Part shown: positions 38,489-48,224 of the stretch, piece after piece
Layout: every line of letters begins with the position of its first letter
Position numbering within the stretch: position 1 is the first letter of the stretch
NCBI RefSeq assembly: GCF_000299915.1
Contig: NZ_AMRI01000006.1
Location: 1-64,000 of the forward strand
DNA from: Gallaecimonas xiamenensis 3-C-1
GTDB lineage: Bacteria; Pseudomonadota; Gammaproteobacteria; Enterobacterales; Gallaecimonadaceae
DNA: 64,000 nucleotides
Reading direction: 5' to 3'
Notes under the pieces: generated by a model
Told to the model about the DNA's origin: nothing
Database searches by the model: none
What the model saw: only the letters and a program-made list of their open reading frames with translations
Translations under genes and position numbers: made by a program

Positions 38489-40248
38489 GACTTGGCCTCC
38501 GCCCAGCGCAGGGCATCGAGCTGGCCGGGCAGGCTCAGGCTCACCGGCATTTCCAGCAGCTTGTCCAGCTCGGCCACAAAGGCCTTGGTGGCGTCGGCAT
38601 CGCTGTCGGCGTAGCCGTCCAACCAGTCGCGAACCTGACGCAGGCTGGCCTGGTAGCGGCTCTGGTCGCCGGCAAACATGGCCAGCTTGGCTTCGTTAAG
38701 GGCCAGGGCCAGGGCTTCGCGCAGATAGGCCTCGTGGCTGGGGCTCATCAGGGGGGCCACTTCGTCTTCACGCTTGCGGATCTTGATGAAATTGTCTGCA
38801 AAGCTCTGCCAGGACTTGGACAGGTTGTCGCGCCAGTCGCCGCTGTCCTGGGTCAGGGTCAGATCTTCGCGTTGGTCGCTGACGTCGGGCAGCTTGACGG
38901 TGTTCAGGGGCAGCTTGGCCACCTGCGCCGACAACCCGGCCAGGCGCATGGCAAGGGCGGTGCGGTCGATATCGGCCTGGGCGGCCAGGTTGGCCAGGTC
39001 GGCGGCGATGGCCTGGCGCCAGGCCAGCAGCTCGCTGGTCTCCGGCATGAGGCGCAGGGCATTGTCGGCGTCACGCAGCAACGCCTTGGCCACGTTCAGA
39101 TCCTGGCTCAGGTAGAGGCGGCGATTGGCCATCCGCACCAGCATGGCCGCTTCTTCACGGGGCCAGCTCTGGGTGTCGGCCTTGTCCTGTTGCAGTTTAA
39201 GCAGCTGTTGGCGCAGTTTGGCCAGGGCCTGGTCCTGTTCTTTGAGCAGGCGGCTCTGCTCGGCCAGACCAGCAGCCTGGCTGCGGCTGGTGCTTTGCAG
39301 GGCGCTGACCTCGGCCGGGTCTACTTGGGGAGCTTTGGGGGCGCTGGCCAGCAGCCATTGCTGGTAGGCGGTCCAGCCACTCAGGCCTAAAGCGCCAGCA
39401 CCCAGCAACAAGGCCAGCAGGGCCAGGGCGACAGAGACCTTGCTGTTGCCCTTGGGGGCCTCCTTGGTCTTGGGAGCTTGGGCAGCGGCCGGAGCCGGAG
39501 CCGGTGTTTTGGGAGTCTCGGTGTTGTCCGTCATGGGGGCGGCGCTGTCCTTGAAATAATGAATGATAGCCTCGTCGGAGGCGTCCTTGAGCTGCACCAG
39601 CCGGCTGAAACCCTGGCCTTGGGCGTATTCGGCCACCCGTGCCGAGGGTACCAGCAGGGTCAGGCCCAGCAGCCACTCTTTAAGGGGAGGGGGCGTGGTG
39701 GCCAAAAGGGCGTCCAGCAGGCTGCAGGAGGTGACCTGCACCTGGTCGACACCGGCGTCCTGCCAGGCCAGCACCTGTTCCGGGGCCAGGTGCACAGGTT
39801 GGCGCCGGTAAACTTCCCGTACCTGGACCTGGGCGCCCCGCCCGGCCAGGGTCTTGGCCAGCAGCTCGCGGCCACCGTTGCCCCTGGCGATCAGGATACG
39901 TTCGTCCTGGACCTTGGCCAGGGCCGGCTGGGCCAGCAACCCTTCGGAATCCGGCGGGTCGGCCACCAGCACCGCATCGGCGCCGGCCTCACGCAGGGCC
40001 TGGGCCGTGGCTTCGCCGACAGCGGCGTAACGGGGGCCCTTGGGTAGAGGCGAGGGTAGCCCGGCCACGGCATGCACCGACACCGCCACCACCCACTGGG
40101 CGTCGGCCAGCTCGGTAGCCAATTCCGGAGCAGGGTCCACCGGGCTGATGGTCAGCAAAGGGCTGACCTGATGGGCTATGGCGGCCTCGGCCAGGCGGGC
40201 GGCAAGCCGCTCGGCCTGGGGTTGTGGCCTGACGATAAGAAGGCTCAT
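38485..40248 (-). CDS. hemDX: Fused uroporphyrinogen-III synthase HemD and HemX
   Basis: One uninterrupted reading frame of 587 aa. Residues about 1-238 are Hem[16 protein letters not shown] at the start, [51 protein letters not shown] and the end [16 protein letters not shown]. It cyclises hydroxymethylbilane to uroporphyrinogen III. From Met239 the sequence is HemX: an Ala/Pro-rich linker, one membrane helix (about 269-290), a coiled-coil, and the C-terminal HemX block [21 protein letters not shown]. In E. coli these are separate genes. No stop or frameshift separates them here, and Met239 has no ribosome binding site. The gene overlaps hemC and hemY by 4 bases each. Confidence 0.93.
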   Translation of the reverse strand: MSLLIVRPQPQAERLAARLAEAAIAHQVSPLLTISPVDPAPELATELADAQWVVAVSVHAVAGLPSPLPKGPRYAAVGEATAQALREAGADAVLVADPPDSEGLLAQPALAKVQDERILIARGNGGRELLAKTLAGRGAQVQVREVYRRQPVHLAPEQVLAWQDAGVDQVQVTSCSLLDALLATTPPPLKEWLLGLTLLVPSARVAEYAQGQGFSRLVQLKDASDEAIIHYFKDSAAPMTDNTETPKTPAPAPAAAQAPKTKEAPKGNSKVSVALALLALLLGAGALGLSGWTAYQQWLLASAPKAPQVDPAEVSALQSTSRSQAAGLAEQSRLLKEQDQALAKLRQQLLKLQQDKADTQSWPREEAAMLVRMANRRLYLSQDLNVAKALLRDADNALRLMPETSELLAWRQAIAADLANLAAQADIDRTALAMRLAGLSAQVAKLPLNTVKLPDVSDQREDLTLTQDSGDWRDNLSKSWQSFADNFIKIRKREDEVAPLMSPSHEAYLREALALALNEAKLAMFAGDQSRYQASLRQVRDWLDGYADSDADATKAFVAELDKLLEMPVSLSLPGQLDALRWAEAKS

Positions 40249-41177
40249 AAGCGTCTTCCGTAAACCGCTTCCAGTATGGCCTTGGCACCGGCGTCCAGCA
40301 GTTGCTGGCCCAGTTGCTGGCCCAGTTGTTCGGCCTGACTGGCCGGCCCCCGCACTTCACCTTCCACTATGGCACTGCCATCCGGTTGACCCACCAGGCC
40401 GCGCAGCCACAGTTGGTCGCCGTCCAGCAGGGCAAAGCTGCCGATGGGAACCTGGCAGCCCCCTTCCAGGCGGCTGTTCATGGCCCGCTCGGCGGCTACC
40501 CGGATGCGGGTGGCTTCATGGCCAAGGGGGGCCAGCAGGGCGAGGATGCGCTGGTCGTTAAGGCGGGCTTCGATGCCGACGGCGCCCTGGCCCACGGCCG
40601 GCAGGCTCTGTTCGGCGCTCAGGGCGCTCTTGATGCGATGGCCCATGCCCAGGCGCTTGAGGCCGGCACAGGCCAGGATGATGGCGTCATACTGGCCGTC
40701 GTCCAGCTTGGCCAGGCGGGTGTTGACGTTGCCCCGCAGGTCCTTGACCACCAAGTCGGGGCGGCGGGCCCTGAGCTGGCATTGGCGGCGCAAGCTGGAG
40801 GTACCGACCACGGCACCGGCCGGCAAGGCTTCAAGGTTGGGGTAATGGTTGGAGACAAAGGCGTCCAGGGGGTCTTCCCGTTCACAGATGGTGACCAGGC
40901 CCAACCCCTCGGGGAAATCCACCGGCACGTCTTTCATGGAATGCACGGCGATGTCGGCCCGGCCTTCGAGCATGGCCACTTCCAGCTCCTTGACGAAGAG
41001 CCCCTTGCCACCCACCTTGGCCAGGGGGGTGTCGAGGATCTTGTCGCCCTTGGTGACCATGGGCACCAGCTCCACCACCAGGCCGGGGTGGGCGGCTTCC
41101 AGGGCCGCTTTGACATACTCGGCCTGCCAAAGGGCCAGGGGGCTTTGCCGGGTGGCAATACGCACGGGTTGAGACAT
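40245..41177 (-). CDS. hemC: Hydroxymethylbilane synthase (porphobilinogen deaminase) HemC
   Basis: The 310-aa enzyme polymerises four porphobilinogen units. The start [16 protein letters not shown], the Arg/Asp catalytic regions [15 protein letters not shown] and [13 protein letters not shown], and the cofactor-carrying cysteine in [14 protein letters not shown] are all present. The C-terminal [12 protein letters not shown] reflects a 12-base tandem repeat at about 40299-40322. First haem gene of hemC-hemDX-hemY, preceded 37 bases upstream by the DUF2914 gene. Confidence 0.97.
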   Translation of the reverse strand: MSQPVRIATRQSPLALWQAEYVKAALEAAHPGLVVELVPMVTKGDKILDTPLAKVGGKGLFVKELEVAMLEGRADIAVHSMKDVPVDFPEGLGLVTICEREDPLDAFVSNHYPNLEALPAGAVVGTSSLRRQCQLRARRPDLVVKDLRGNVNTRLAKLDDGQYDAIILACAGLKRLGMGHRIKSALSAEQSLPAVGQGAVGIEARLNDQRILALLAPLGHEATRIRVAAERAMNSRLEGGCQVPIGSFALLDGDQLWLRGLVGQPDGSAIVEGEVRGPASQAEQLGQQLGQQLLDAGAKAILEAVYGRRL

Positions 41178-41214
41178 CTTGATCGCCTTCTATTGCTCTG
41201 GGCTCATCCTACCA

Positions 41215-41607
41215 CTAGGGGGACGGGCTTTCGACGGGCCCCAGGGTCAAAGTCCGCTGGTAAAGCAAATCGCCGCCATCGTTCAGCACTTCCAGGCGCC
41301 ACTGACCTGGGCTGACCTTCTTTTCCGACCAGGTGCGCCAGCGGTCGGCGCCGATGCGCAGCGCCACGTCCGCCTGCAGCTCGCCATTGTGGTACCAGCG
41401 ATGATGCACCTTCTGGCCGCTGCCGTCTTTGATCTCGGTAAAGAGCACCAGCTTGTCGACCCCGGCCGGCAGTTGCTCGGCTTCTATGATACCGGCCGGT
41501 TCCCGCTGCACCACGTCCCGGCACAACAGGGAGCGAGCCAGTTGCAGGTCTTGGGCCAGGGCCGGCAAGGCCAATCCCAATAGCCCGATCCACGCCCATC
41601 TTGGCAT
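41215..41607 (-). CDS. Exported DUF2914-domain protein
   Basis: The 130-aa protein has a signal peptide (MPRWAWIGLLGLALPALAQ). It then carries the DUF2914 block, recognisable by KLVLFTEIKDGSGQKVHHRWY, then the charged W-rich RIGADRWRTWSEKKVSPGQWRLEV. The domain is widespread in proteobacteria but its function is not known. It lies 37 bases upstream of hemC on the same strand, so it is probably in the same transcript, and it diverges from cyaA. Confidence 0.85.
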   Translation of the reverse strand: MPRWAWIGLLGLALPALAQDLQLARSLLCRDVVQREPAGIIEAEQLPAGVDKLVLFTEIKDGSGQKVHHRWYHNGELQADVALRIGADRWRTWSEKKVSPGQWRLEVLNDGGDLLYQRTLTLGPVESPSP

Positions 41608-41704
41608 TTTAAATCACCCATTTTTCTAATAATGTCAGCAGTATACCTATACCCCCACTGTCAATCTGGAATATGGGCGTTGGCGAAAGGGTCGCCAGGG
41701 TTTA

Positions 41705-41726
41705 AAATGTGACCGAATTAACACTT
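41705..41726. promoter_or_regulatory. CRP (cAMP receptor protein) binding site upstream of cyaA
   Basis: AAATGTGACCGAATTAACACTT fits the 22-base CRP consensus: left half TGTGA perfect, six-base spacer, right half TAACA (4 of 5 to TCACA), with A and T flanks. It ends 10 bases before the cyaA start codon, a position that would suit repression rather than activation. In E. coli CRP-cAMP represses cyaA. Confidence 0.65.
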
Positions 41727-41736
41727 TCCTTGGTTC

Positions 41737-44088
41737 ATGTCTAACCTCAGTCTCGACGAACTCACCCTGAACATTGCTGCCCTGCATGCCGAGCGCCGCC
41801 GTCTGGCCCGCCAGGCCATGACCCCGCAGGCAGCCATGGTATTCGACCTGGTGCCAGCCCTGCTGCATTGCCAGCACCCGGCCCTGCCCGGCGGTGAGGA
41901 AGAGGCCCCCCATGGGGTCAACGGCGTCGAAGACCAGCCCTTGCGCCGGCGCCTGGCCAACCGCCTGGGCATCGAGACCCAAACCCCGGTCCAACACGAC
42001 ATCCAAGCCGTCTATTCCATGGGGTCCACCGGCACCCTGGGCCAGACCCGCTGTTCGGACCTGGACATCTGGGTCTGCCACAGGCCCAGCCTGGGCGCTG
42101 CCCAACGCGCCGCCCTCGAGGCCAAGTGCCAGCGCCTGACCGACTGGGGCAAGGGCCAGGGCATGGACCTGACCTTCTTCCTGATCGACCCGGACGAATT
42201 CCGCCAAGGCAACAAGCAGGGCATGAGCGGCGAGTCCTGCGGCAGCTTCCAGCACTGGCTGCTGCTGGACGAGTTCTACCGCAGCGCCATCTGCCTGGCC
42301 GGCCAGTTGCCGGTGTGGCTGTTGATTTCCCCGGATGACCGCCGCCCCTATCTGCAGGCCAAGGCTCACCTCTTCGCCAACGGCGTCGACCCGGAGCAGT
42401 GGATTGACCTGGGCGCCCCCGATCCCATACCGCCGGACGAGTTCCTGGGCTCCATGCTCTGGCTGCTCTACAAGGGCATTGAAAACCCCTACAAGGCGCT
42501 GCTGAAGCTGACCCTGATGTCGGTCTACGCCCGCCAGTTCCCCAAGGTCAAACTGCTCAGCAACGAGTTCCGCCGGGCCCTGCACCAGGGGGAGACCGAG
42601 ATCCTGGCCCTGGACCCTTACGTGCAGCTGGAAGCCTACCTGGCCCGCCAGGGCCTGGCTCCGGCCGACCTGGAAATGGCCCGTGGCTGTCTCTACCTCA
42701 AATGCGGCGGCGACAACCTGATGGAGCTGTCCCAGCACCATGCCCAGGTGCTGGGGGACCTGGCCCAGTCCTGGGGCTGGGACCTGGCCCGGCGCCAGCA
42801 ATTTCAGGCCCACCGCGACTGGCCACTGGTGGAACTCAAGCAATGGCATCAGCGCCTGCGCGAGCAGATGCTGGCCGGCCTGCACGAAGCCAGGGAACTG
42901 TTCCGCCGCACCGGCACCGTATCGCGCCTGTGCCCCATTGAACTGACGGTGCTGAGCCGCAAGCTGGACGCCACCTTCGCCGAAAAGCCCCACAAGCTGC
43001 CTCAGCTGTGTCTGCCCCCCGGGGTGGACGTGGGCCAGCCGACCCTGGTGGTCAAGGCCGATGACCAGTGGCAGCTCAACTGCCCCCAGTCCGGCAAGAC
43101 TCTCTACCAATGGACCGAGCTGCCGGGTCTGTTGGCCTGGTGTTTGCTCAACGGCTTTATCACCAACCAAACCGAACTCAAGCTCGAATGCGACAAGCTG
43201 GACCTGGACACCCTGGACAGCCTTTGTCGCAGCCTGACCTGGCTGAGCCAAAAGCCCGACCCGGCCGACCAGATCCTGGCCCAGCCGGCCCAGTTAGAAA
43301 GGGCCCAGATCCTTATCAACCTGGAGCAGGACGCCACCGACCATATCAAGGTCAAGCGCAGCGACCTGGACTGCGACCCCTTGAATTTCGGCAAGGACAG
43401 GGAAGTGCTGGTCAACGAACTGACCCTGGTGCTGCGCAACACCTGGGGTGAAGCCATGGTGCAGACCTTCAGGGGCGAGCGGGCCCTGGCCGAACTGCTG
43501 CTGGTGTTGCTGCCGCTGCTGCCCAAGGACGCCCTGGCCAACAAGCGGGTACATATCCATTGCTTTGCCAGCCAGTTGGGGGAAACCATAGCCCACCGGG
43601 TGATGGACCTTATCGCCAAGGCACAGGAACGGCTGGCCCAGGGGCCCTGGACCCTGTGCGTGGGCAATAGCAAGTGGGTGTTCTGGCGCCAGGCCGGTGA
43701 ACTGCGCTGGCAGGAGATGACCGATCCGGTGGCCTTCTATGCCCGGCTGTCGGCGGCCAAACTGGAGCAGCAAAACCGCGCCCAGGACCATCAGGTGCCG
43801 CCACCTGTGTACGGCCACGCCCTGTGCGGCCTGGTGCAGTTCTTCTTTATTAACCGCCAGGACGGTTACAGCCTGTACGTGTCCAACGAACACAACCAGA
43901 TCAGCTATTACCACTATCCGGCCATGGACAAGGCCAACCTGGTGACCCTGATCAGCCGCTTCTACACCCAGAAAGAAAGCCTGTGCCCCAGCACCACCTT
44001 CAACCTGCCGCAGTATTACGAGCTGTCGGAAAATGAAGAGGGCTGGCAGATGCAGCCCTTGACCACCACGACCCTGTCAGAGCCCTAA
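41737..44088 (+). CDS. cyaA: Class I adenylate cyclase CyaA
   Basis: The 783-aa enzyme (E. coli 848) makes cAMP from ATP. The N-terminal catalytic domain shows YSMGSTGTLGQTRCSDLDIWVCH, a nucleotidyltransferase-type GSxGS...DxD core. Then come KCQRLTDWGKGQGMDLTFFLIDPDEF and the class I block FLGSMLWLLYKGIENPYKALLKLTLM. The C-terminal glucose-sensitive regulatory half is present but about 60 residues shorter than in E. coli. It diverges from the DUF2914-hem genes, and a CRP box lies directly upstream. Its 3' end overlaps cyaY by 12 bases. Confidence 0.97.
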   Translation: MSNLSLDELTLNIAALHAERRRLARQAMTPQAAMVFDLVPALLHCQHPALPGGEEEAPHGVNGVEDQPLRRRLANRLGIETQTPVQHDIQAVYSMGSTGTLGQTRCSDLDIWVCHRPSLGAAQRAALEAKCQRLTDWGKGQGMDLTFFLIDPDEFRQGNKQGMSGESCGSFQHWLLLDEFYRSAICLAGQLPVWLLISPDDRRPYLQAKAHLFANGVDPEQWIDLGAPDPIPPDEFLGSMLWLLYKGIENPYKALLKLTLMSVYARQFPKVKLLSNEFRRALHQGETEILALDPYVQLEAYLARQGLAPADLEMARGCLYLKCGGDNLMELSQHHAQVLGDLAQSWGWDLARRQQFQAHRDWPLVELKQWHQRLREQMLAGLHEARELFRRTGTVSRLCPIELTVLSRKLDATFAEKPHKLPQLCLPPGVDVGQPTLVVKADDQWQLNCPQSGKTLYQWTELPGLLAWCLLNGFITNQTELKLECDKLDLDTLDSLCRSLTWLSQKPDPADQILAQPAQLERAQILINLEQDATDHIKVKRSDLDCDPLNFGKDREVLVNELTLVLRNTWGEAMVQTFRGERALAELLLVLLPLLPKDALANKRVHIHCFASQLGETIAHRVMDLIAKAQERLAQGPWTLCVGNSKWVFWRQAGELRWQEMTDPVAFYARLSAAKLEQQNRAQDHQVPPPVYGHALCGLVQFFFINRQDGYSLYVSNEHNQISYYHYPAMDKANLVTLISRFYTQKESLCPSTTFNLPQYYELSENEEGWQMQPLTTTTLSEP

Positions 44089-44406
44089 GGTGATGGCGCT
44101 GCCGGCCTGACGGCTGACGGCTTCATCCAAGAAGGCAAAGAGCTCGGCGCCGGAACGCACGTCTATCCATTGCCCGTCCTGGAAGCCGAAATGGTGGCCG
44201 TTGAACTTGGTGGCCACCCAGATCTGCTGCAGCGGCGGCTGCTTGTTGAGGATGATCTTGCTGCGGTCCGGGAAGATCAGGTCCACCTTGCCGCCAACCG
44301 ACTCCACTTCGATGTCCAGGCCGTTCTGTTCGGCGGCACTTTCCACTGCGTCTTCAATGGCCAACAACAGGGCGTCTGTGATGTCCTCGTACTGGCTGTC
44401 GTTCAT
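44077..44406 (-). CDS. cyaY: Frataxin homologue CyaY
   Basis: The 109-aa iron-binding modulator of Fe-S cluster assembly opens with an acidic first helix (YEDITDALLLAIEDAVE). Then come the beta-sheet core (VDLIFPDRSKIILNKQPPLQQIWVATKF) and GHHFGFQDGQWIDVRSG, all as in E. coli CyaY. It is convergent with cyaA and divergent from lptM-lysA, the conserved arrangement. Confidence 0.96.
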   Translation of the reverse strand: MNDSQYEDITDALLLAIEDAVESAAEQNGLDIEVESVGGKVDLIFPDRSKIILNKQPPLQQIWVATKFNGHHFGFQDGQWIDVRSGAELFAFLDEAVSRQAGSAITLGL

Positions 44407-44485
44407 CTTTTACCTTCGGTTTTGCAATTGGCTTGGGTAGTGCGATTATAGGGTCAGAACCTGATAAATCCGACCCAGAACGAAC

Positions 44486-44608
44486 GTGAGAAAGCGCCTC
44501 TTTTTCCTGGCCATCGTTGGCCTGCTCCTCGCTGGTTGTGGCCAGAAGGGCCCGCTTTACATGCCGCAACCGGCACCGGACAACCAGCCCAGCGAGCCCC
44601 AATCATGA
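44486..44608 (+). CDS. lptM: LptM (YifL) small lipoprotein
   Basis: This is a 40-residue protein with a GTG start at 44486. It reads (M)RKRLFFLAIVGLLLAGCGQKG and so on, with lipobox LAGC, the invariant GCGQKGPLY after lipidation, and a Pro-rich tail. LptM (formerly YifL) assists LptD maturation in the outer membrane of E. coli. Its stop overlaps the lysA start (ATGA), exactly the yifL-dapF/lysA context known in enterics. Confidence 0.9.
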   Translation: MRKRLFFLAIVGLLLAGCGQKGPLYMPQPAPDNQPSEPQS

Positions 44609-45855
44609 GCCACCACTATCAGAACCAGCAGCTGATGCTGGAAGACGCCGCCGTGGCCGACCTGGCCGACCAGTTCGGCACGCCCCTTTATCTCTACTCC
44701 CGAGCCGCCATAGAGCAGGCTTACCAGGCCTTTGCCAGCCCCCTTAAAGGGCGCAAGCACCTGATCTGCTTTGCGGTCAAAGCCAACTCCAACCTGGCGG
44801 TACTGAACCTGCTGGCCCGCCTGGGCGCCGGTTTTGACATCGTCTCAGGCGGCGAGCTGGCACGGGTACTGGCCGCCGGTGGCGACCCGGCCAAGGTGGT
44901 GTTTTCCGGGGTCGGCAAGACCCGCAGCGAAATGGCCCAGGCCCTCAAGGCCGGCATCCACTGCTTTAACGTCGAATCAGTGGCCGAGCTGGATCGCCTC
45001 AACGGCGTGGCCGGCGAACTGGGCCTGGTGGCCCCCATCAGCATCCGCGTCAACCCCGACGTGGACGCCAAGACCCACCCCTACATCGCCACCGGCCTCA
45101 AGGAAAACAAGTTCGGCATCGACATCCTGATGGCCCCGGACGCCTTCCGTAAAGCCGCCAGCCTGCCCAACCTCAAGGTGCTGGGGGTGGACTGCCATAT
45201 CGGCTCCCAGCTGACCGAAACCGAGCCCTTCGTGGCCGCCCTTAAGCGGCTGCTGGCCCTGCGCGAGCAGCTGCAGGCCGACGGCATCGAGCTGGCCCAT
45301 ATCGATATCGGCGGCGGCCTGGGGGTCACCTACACCGACGAGCAGCCCCCCAAGCCGGCCGACTACCTGGCCGAGATACTGCCGCTGATCCCCGCCGGTT
45401 TGACCCTGGTGCTGGAGCCGGGCCGGGCCCTGGTGGCCAATGCCGGCCTGTTGGTGGGCAGGGTGGAGATGACCAAGGACAACGGCTTCAAGCGCTTCGT
45501 GATCCTCGACACCGGCATGAACGATTTGATGCGCCCCACCCTCTATCAGGCGGTGATGCCGGTGCTGCCCATCAACCAGGCCCAGCAAAACGGCCCCCTT
45601 TCCGACCTGGTGGGCCCGGTCTGCGAAACCGGCGACTGGCTGGCCAAAGACGTGCCTCTGGGCGCCGAGGAAGGGGACCTGGTGGCCATTGGCGGCGCCG
45701 GGGCCTATGGTTTTGTGATGAGTTCCCAGTACAACAGCAGGCCCAGGGCGGCCGAAGTGATGGTGCAGGGTAGCCAGGCAGTGCTGATCCGCCAGCGGGA
45801 GACCGTGGAGAGCCTTTGGGCCGGTGAACAGCTGCTGCCGGAGGCGTCATGCTAG
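44605..45855 (+). CDS. lysA: Diaminopimelate decarboxylase LysA
   Basis: The 416-aa PLP enzyme performs the last step of lysine synthesis. The PLP lysine is in CFAVKANSN, followed by HIGSQLT, the glycine-rich [10 protein letters not shown], the substrate region [11 protein letters not shown] and the [10 protein letters not shown] catalytic cysteine block. I use the ATG at 44605. It overlaps lptM by 4 bases and dapF by 7, so lysine and cell-wall diaminopimelate genes are co-translated. Confidence 0.96.
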   Translation: MSHHYQNQQLMLEDAAVADLADQFGTPLYLYSRAAIEQAYQAFASPLKGRKHLICFAVKANSNLAVLNLLARLGAGFDIVSGGELARVLAAGGDPAKVVFSGVGKTRSEMAQALKAGIHCFNVESVAELDRLNGVAGELGLVAPISIRVNPDVDAKTHPYIATGLKENKFGIDILMAPDAFRKAASLPNLKVLGVDCHIGSQLTETEPFVAALKRLLALREQLQADGIELAHIDIGGGLGVTYTDEQPPKPADYLAEILPLIPAGLTLVLEPGRALVANAGLLVGRVEMTKDNGFKRFVILDTGMNDLMRPTLYQAVMPVLPINQAQQNGPLSDLVGPVCETGDWLAKDVPLGAEEGDLVAIGGAGAYGFVMSSQYNSRPRAAEVMVQGSQAVLIRQRETVESLWAGEQLLPEASC

Positions 45856-46679
45856 TCCAGTTCTCCAAAATGCACGGCCTGGGCAACGACTTTATGGTGG
45901 TGGACAACGTCACCCAGAACGCCTTTTTCTCGGCCGAACAGATCCAGAAGCTCGCCGATCGCCACACCGGCATCGGCTTTGACCAGCTGCTGGTGGTGGA
46001 GCCGCCCTACGATCCGGACCTGGACTTTCATTACCGGATCTTCAACGCCGACGGTTCCGAGGTGGAGCAGTGCGGCAACGGCGCCCGCTGCTTTGCCCGT
46101 TTCGTGCGGCTTAAGGGTCTGACCAACAAGAACCGGATCAAGGTGTCCACCAAGAACGGCAAAATCACCCTGAACATCGACAAGGACAACCTGGTCACGG
46201 TGAACATGGGTGTGCCGGTGCTGGACCCGGGCCAGGTACCCTTTCGGGCCCAGAAGGAAGAAAAGACCTACATACTGCGGGAAGGTGACCAGACCTTCTT
46301 TATCGGCGCCGTGTCCATGGGCAACCCCCATTGCGTGTTGACCGTAGACAGCGTCAAGGACGCCGAGGTGGAACAGGTGGGGCCGCTGCTGGGCAGCTCC
46401 GACCGTTTCCCCGAAGGGGTCAACGTCGGTTTCATGGAAGTGCAGAGCCGCGACCGCATTCGGTTGCGGGTCTTTGAACGGGGCAGCGGCGAAACCCAGG
46501 CCTGTGGCAGCGGCGCCTGCGCCGCCGTGGTGGTGGGGCAACTGCAGGAGAAACTGGGCCGCAAGGTCCAGGTGGACTTGCCAGGCGGCACCCTGAGCAT
46601 CAGCTGGGCGGGCCCGGGAGAGCCCCTGTATATGACAGGCCCGGCCGAACACGTTTACGACGGACAGATCCATCTATGA
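45849..46679 (+). CDS. dapF: Diaminopimelate epimerase DapF
   Basis: The 276-aa PLP-independent epimerase makes meso-diaminopimelate. Both catalytic cysteines are in place: [16 protein letters not shown] and [15 protein letters not shown]. The N-terminal [13 protein letters not shown] signature is also present. It lies between lysA and the DUF484 gene, overlapping both. Confidence 0.97.
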   Translation: MLVQFSKMHGLGNDFMVVDNVTQNAFFSAEQIQKLADRHTGIGFDQLLVVEPPYDPDLDFHYRIFNADGSEVEQCGNGARCFARFVRLKGLTNKNRIKVSTKNGKITLNIDKDNLVTVNMGVPVLDPGQVPFRAQKEEKTYILREGDQTFFIGAVSMGNPHCVLTVDSVKDAEVEQVGPLLGSSDRFPEGVNVGFMEVQSRDRIRLRVFERGSGETQACGSGACAAVVVGQLQEKLGRKVQVDLPGGTLSISWAGPGEPLYMTGPAEHVYDGQIHL

Positions 46680-47350
46680 GCGAGAGCAACACCGCCAGCC
46701 TGCTGGCTTTGGACGAAGACCTCATCGCCGAGTACCTGGAGTCGAACCCGGACTTTTTCTGCCGCAACCCCGAGCTGCTGGTCAGGCTGCGCCTGCCCCA
46801 CGGCGAGCGCGGCACCGTCTCCTTGCTGGAGCGCCAGCTGGAGCTGGCCCGCCACCGTCACCGTGACCTGGAAGAAGAGATCACCGCCCTGCTCGGCGTG
46901 GCCGCCCACAACGAGCAGGTAGCCCGCGCCTGCCACCGCCTGGGGGTAGATGTGATGGGGGCCAGCACCCTGGATCAACTGCTGGCCCTGCTCAGCGAAG
47001 GGGTGCGCTTGCACCTGGGCATGGAGATCAGCCGGCTGGTGCTCTGCTCTCGCCTGGCGGAAACCCAGCACAAGGCCCTTGCCACCGTTTACGAACGGCT
47101 GAAAAAAGGCCCTTACTTCGGCCGCCTCACCGAGGATGAAAAGCGCCTGCTGCTGGGCCATGTGCCGCAGCGGGCCGAGTCCCTGGCCTTGATGCCGGTG
47201 CGCCACCAGGGCCAATTGCTGGGGATCTGGGTGATTGCCTCCCCCGATGCCGGTCATTTCCAGCCGGATATGGACGCCCTGCTTATCAGTCAGCTCTGCG
47301 AAGTGCTGGCCCTTAGGATAGCGGCCCTGAGCCATGGCAAGCTTCGCTGA
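46676..47350 (+). CDS. DUF484 family protein
   Basis: The 224-aa cytoplasmic protein starts with a helical [24 protein letters not shown] block and a coiled-coil (about 45-80). A GAF-like domain ending [12 protein letters not shown] follows. DUF484 always accompanies dapF and xerC in gammaproteobacteria, as here, but its function is unproven. It overlaps dapF by 4 bases and xerC by 17. Confidence 0.92.
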   Translation: MSESNTASLLALDEDLIAEYLESNPDFFCRNPELLVRLRLPHGERGTVSLLERQLELARHRHRDLEEEITALLGVAAHNEQVARACHRLGVDVMGASTLDQLLALLSEGVRLHLGMEISRLVLCSRLAETQHKALATVYERLKKGPYFGRLTEDEKRLLLGHVPQRAESLALMPVRHQGQLLGIWVIASPDAGHFQPDMDALLISQLCEVLALRIAALSHGKLR

Positions 47351-48224
47351 GGCCCTGCCCGCCTTCCTGCGTCATCTTCACGCCGAGCGCCAACGGTCGG
47401 AGCAAACCCTGGCCGCCTACCGGCGCCAGTTGCAAGCCCAGGCGGACTTCTTTGCCGACCTGGGGATACACCGCCTCGACGCCCTGGACGAAGGCCATAT
47501 CCGCCAGTGGCTGGCCAGTGAGACTCGCCGGGGCCAGTCACCCAAGTCCATGGCCCAGGGCCTGTCGGCCCTGCGCAGCTTCTACGACTACGGCCTGCAC
47601 CTGGGCCTGGTGGCAGACAACCCCGCCAGCCGGGTCAAGACCCCCCGCCAACCGAAAAGGCTGCCCAAGGCCCTGGATCTCGACGAAACCGGCCGCCTCT
47701 TTGCCAACGGCAGCCAGGACCCCTTGCTGGTGCGGGACAGGGCCATGCTGGAGCTGATGTACAGCTGCGGCCTGCGCCTGTCGGAGCTGGTGGGGGTGGA
47801 TGTGGACCATATCAATGACGGCGAAGTGCGGGTCACCGGCAAAGGCAACAAAGAACGGATAGTGCCGGTGGGCAGCAAGGCCCTGGAGGCTATCGGCAAA
47901 TGGCGGCAACTGCGCGGCCAGTTCAGCCAAGGAGGTGAGCGGGCCCTGTTCCTCAGCCGCCAGGGCAAGCGCATCTCGGCCCGGTCGGTGCAGCAGCGCT
48001 TTGGCCAGTACGCCAAACGCAGCGGCCTGGACAGCCACCTCAACCCCCACAAGCTGCGCCACAGCTTTGCCACCCATCTGCTGTCATCCAGCGGCGACTT
48101 GCGGGCCGTACAGGAGTTGCTGGGCCACAGCCAACTGGCTACCACCCAGATCTACACCCATCTGGATATGGAGCACCTGGCCAAGGTCTACGATGCCGCC
48201 CACCCAAGAGCGAGACGCAAATGA
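47334..48224 (+). CDS. xerC: Tyrosine recombinase XerC
   Basis: The 296-aa site-specific recombinase resolves chromosome dimers at dif with XerD. The catalytic residues are seen in SCGLRLSELVGV (Arg), HKLRHSFATHLL (His and Arg) and LGHSQLATTQIYTHL (His and the nucleophilic Tyr). The N-terminal SAM-like DNA-binding domain carries AYRRQLQAQADFFADLGI. The core-genome position and length identify it as XerC rather than a phage or integron integrase. Confidence 0.96.
   Translation: MASFAEALPAFLRHLHAERQRSEQTLAAYRRQLQAQADFFADLGIHRLDALDEGHIRQWLASETRRGQSPKSMAQGLSALRSFYDYGLHLGLVADNPASRVKTPRQPKRLPKALDLDETGRLFANGSQDPLLVRDRAMLELMYSCGLRLSELVGVDVDHINDGEVRVTGKGNKERIVPVGSKALEAIGKWRQLRGQFSQGGERALFLSRQGKRISARSVQQRFGQYAKRSGLDSHLNPHKLRHSFATHLLSSSGDLRAVQELLGHSQLATTQIYTHLDMEHLAKVYDAAHPRARRK

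Noticed and set aside
47334-48224. Mobile-element or integron integrase
   Set aside because: The tyrosine recombinase here is the core XerC, embedded in the dapF-DUF484-xerC-yigB order, with no attachment sites or cassettes nearby.
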